Source of the DNA: Prolixibacteraceae bacterium JC049
Lineage (GTDB): Bacteria > Bacteroidota > Bacteroidia > Bacteroidales > Prolixibacteraceae
DNA length: 64,000 nucleotides
Direction of reading: 5' to 3'
NCBI GenBank assembly: GCA_023369685.1
Contig: SACZ01000001.1
Location: forward strand, 496,381-560,380
A program made the position numbers and the translations under genes. The notes below the pieces were generated by a model. It saw only the letters and a program-made list of their open reading frames with translations. It was not told the DNA's origin and made no database searches. Positions 62,023 to 64,000 of the stretch are shown piece after piece. Numbering within the stretch: position 1 is the first letter of the stretch; each line of letters begins with the position of its first letter.

Positions 62023-63255
62023 ATGACTAAAAACAAACAGCACGACATTGATTTTGCATTAGATCATGTTGCCGATTCGGGGAAAAAAGGCTTTTGGGCC
62101 ATGTTGGTGGTAATGCTTGGTTTTACCTTTTTCTCGGCCAGTATGTGGTCAGGAGGAACTCTGGGAGCAGGACTAACTGCCGGAGAGTTTTTTACAGCGG
62201 TATTGGCAGGTAACTTAATTTTGGGAGTGTACACCGGATTATTGGCATATATTGCCTCAAAAACCGGATTATCTACCCACCTTTTGGCACGTTACTCTTT
62301 TGGTGAAAAAGGCTCGTTTTTGCCTTCCTTCTTGTTGAGTATTACTCAGGTAGGATGGTTTGGTGTAGGTGTAGCCATGTTTGCACTTCCGGTACAGAAA
62401 GCAACTGGCTGGGACTTAAACCTTATTATCGCCGTTTCTGGGTTGGTAATGACTTTTACCGCATGGTTCGGAATTAAAGCACTTACTGTGTTAAGCTTTG
62501 TGGCTGTGCCTTCTATTGCCATTTTGGGAACCACATCGGTGGGAACTGCTTTTAATGAATTTGGTGGTTTAGAAGCATGGATGAACATTGTTCCTGAAAA
62601 ACCAATTACCTTGGTGGCTGCCATTGGTATTTGTGTGGCTTCGTTTATTAGTGGAGGTACATTAACTCCCGACTTTACTCGTTTTTCGAAGAGTAGTAAG
62701 ATTTCAGTAAGTACCACTATTATTGCTTTTTTCCTAGGAAACACATTGATGTTTTTGTTTGGTGCAGTAGGAGCTGCCTTCTATCAACAAGCTGATATTA
62801 GTGATGTATTGATGAAGCAGGGAATGATTGTTTGGGCAATGATTATTCTGGGACTGAATATTTGGACAACCAACGATAATGCATTGTATGCATCGGGATT
62901 AGGATTCTCGAATATTACTAAATTTCCGAAGAAAGCAGTAGTGATTTTCAATGGAGTACTGGGAACATTATTGGCACTTTATTTATACAATAACTTTGTC
63001 GGATGGTTGAGTTTCTTGAATACCATGTTGCCTTCAATTGGTGGTGTTTTAATTGCCGACTACTATCTAATTAGAAAGAGAAACTATAAAAAACTGTCGG
63101 AAACTTCGTTTAAAACTGTTCGCTGGACCTCTATTGCAGCATGGGGAGCAGGAGTATTAGCCGCTAAGTTTATTCCAGGAATTGCACCTGTAAATAGCGT
63201 TGTTGCTGCAGTAGCTGTATATTATATACTAGAGAAATTTGTGGTGAAAGAATAG
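62023..63255 (+). CDS. codB: Cytosine permease, CodB-like (NCS1 family)
   Basis: An inner-membrane proton- or sodium-coupled importer of cytosine with about 12 spans and 410 residues. The similarity to E. coli CodB is strong along the whole length: VMLGFTFFSASMWSGGTLG, KTGLSTHLLARYSFGEKGS, TQVGWFGVGVAMFALPV, LGLNIWTTNDNALYASGLGF and LYNNFVGWLSFL. It begins 37 bases after the phosphoribosyltransferase gene and is probably co-transcribed. The usual partner codA is absent. Transport of a close cytosine analogue is possible. Confidence 0.93.
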   Translation: MTKNKQHDIDFALDHVADSGKKGFWAMLVVMLGFTFFSASMWSGGTLGAGLTAGEFFTAVLAGNLILGVYTGLLAYIASKTGLSTHLLARYSFGEKGSFLPSFLLSITQVGWFGVGVAMFALPVQKATGWDLNLIIAVSGLVMTFTAWFGIKALTVLSFVAVPSIAILGTTSVGTAFNEFGGLEAWMNIVPEKPITLVAAIGICVASFISGGTLTPDFTRFSKSSKISVSTTIIAFFLGNTLMFLFGAVGAAFYQQADISDVLMKQGMIVWAMIILGLNIWTTNDNALYASGLGFSNITKFPKKAVVIFNGVLGTLLALYLYNNFVGWLSFLNTMLPSIGGVLIADYYLIRKRNYKKLSETSFKTVRWTSIAAWGAGVLAAKFIPGIAPVNSVVAAVAVYYILEKFVVKE

Positions 63256-63283
63256 TATCGATCCAAAATAAATATATAAAATG

Positions 63284-63320
63284 AAAACATTCTTGTATTA
63301 ATATATGAGAATGTTTTTTG
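63284..63320 (+). terminator. Rho-independent terminator after codB
   Basis: AAAACATTCT (63284-63293) pairs with AGAATGTTTT (63308-63317) around a 14-base loop and is followed by TTG and further T-rich bases. Confidence 0.78.
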
Positions 63321-63321
63321 T

Positions 63322-63355
63322 TTTGATATACAGGGTGTTGTGATTTTTAATTTTG
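63322..63355 (+). promoter_or_regulatory. Possible promoter of the secreted-protein gene
   Basis: TTTG (63322-63325) and TAATTTTG (63348-63355) are 22 bases apart, a slightly long spacing for the Bacteroidota consensus. The -7 element fits well and lies about 105 bases before the ATG. Confidence 0.4.
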
Positions 63356-63461
63356 CGAAAAACTTTGTTTCTTTACTTAAGAGAATTGTTCTTTCTCTTC
63401 TTATTATTACTCAATGTGCAGAATGATTGTGAATAGTTAATCGTACCTAAAGATTAAAGAA

Positions 63462-64000
63462 ATGAAGAAAATTGAGTCTTTCCTAACCAACAAGTTTCAT
63501 TTAATACTACTCTGTCTGCTGATCCCTTATTGGGGAATTAGTCAAAATGATTATCAGAAGTTTCAAAGGGAAAATCCTGACTGGAAATTATCTCTGCATC
63601 CGGAAACTGAGCAAATAAACAGTGCATACGGAAAAGCAGTAGTATTGAATGATTTTTCGACTATTACTAACGAAAATGTAGAGCAGGCATGTTTGGCCTT
63701 TATGCAGAAGTATCCGTTGTTATTCAATATGCCATTAGAGGAGATGGCCTTAAAGGGGATACAGAATTACAATGGCAAGTTTTATGTGTTTTTTGAACAG
63801 TCAATAAATGAAGTAAAAGTTGTAGATTCTAAGCTGAATTTTGTAATACACGAAACTGGTAAGGTAATGGCTTTCGGAATGAATTGGTTTTATGCCGATG
63901 AAACTGAAAGTCGTGCACCTAAAAATCAATTGTCAAGTGGTGGTATTATTACAACAGTACATGCCACTTTCCCTTCGGAAAACTATAACGTAACAGCTAA
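63462..64000 (+). CDS. Secreted protein with FTP-like propeptide region, 3' truncated
   Basis: The first 179 codons of a gene that runs off the window. ATG 63462 starts a signal peptide (FHLILLCLLIPYWGISQ). The following part (FSTITNENVEQACLAFMQKY, then YNGKFYVFFEQSINEVKVVD, then SKLNFVIHETGKVMAFGMNW) resembles the FTP propeptide of fungalysin/thermolysin-type metallopeptidases. If so, a zinc peptidase domain and perhaps a T9SS tail lie beyond base 64000. The frame is open to the last base; the peptidase identity is inference. Confidence 0.6.
   Translation, partial: MKKIESFLTNKFHLILLCLLIPYWGISQNDYQKFQRENPDWKLSLHPETEQINSAYGKAVVLNDFSTITNENVEQACLAFMQKYPLLFNMPLEEMALKGIQNYNGKFYVFFEQSINEVKVVDSKLNFVIHETGKVMAFGMNWFYADETESRAPKNQLSSGGIITTVHATFPSENYNVTA

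Overview
The window is chromosomal DNA from a marine-type Bacteroidota, most likely in or near the Bacteroidales/Marinilabiliales. This rests on gene content: several SusC/SusD pairs, an ECF sigma/FecR pair, sulfatases, a type IX secretion (T9SS) sorting domain, DUF3857 proteins, low GC, and promoters of the TTTG / TAnnTTTG type. Genus and species cannot be told from the sequence alone.

Bases 1-23.9 kb form one or two polysaccharide utilisation loci (PULs). A 5'-truncated SusC with its SusD (1-4737) ends at a hairpin terminator. Then come an ECF sigma factor, a FecR anti-sigma factor, an STN-domain SusC, a SusD and two surface lipoproteins (4922-14553). Next are a Cys-type sulfatase and three GH78-type alpha-L-rhamnosidases (14807-23557). 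The set points to a sulfated, rhamnose-containing glycan. The third rhamnosidase is followed, in the same frame and after one TGA, by a complete T9SS sorting domain.

Bases 24.4-32.5 kb hold an overlapping PAP2 phosphatase/phosphoethanolamine transferase pair (probable lipid A remodelling), two DUF3857 transglutaminase-like proteins and a Ser-type sulfatase. From 32.7 to 39.9 kb lie a sodium:solute symporter, a HAD phosphatase, ung, an RluA-type pseudouridine synthase, lemA with a DUF3137 gene, a protein with a very basic tail, a possible 31-residue membrane protein and a redoxin. A tRNA-Thr(GGT) with a clear promoter follows on the minus strand.

Bases 40.3-44.3 kb (minus strand) carry sucB and sucA. 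They diverge from a TonB-dependent receptor across a perfect FNR-type palindrome. Bases 47.2-57.8 kb look like a beta-mannan PUL: SusC, SusD, symporter, GH130 mannosylglucose phosphorylase, and a large membrane protein that seems to join a periplasmic LamG/Kelch part to a cytoplasmic DNA-binding domain. The palindrome AACCGGTT sits in the promoter regions of the SusC and the symporter genes.

The last part holds pdxH, a GH20 hexosaminidase (minus), a phosphoribosyltransferase of unknown substrate followed by a CodB-like cytosine permease behind a structured leader, and the start of a secreted protein with an FTP-like propeptide region. No insertion sequence with a transposase, CRISPR array, rRNA or origin was seen.
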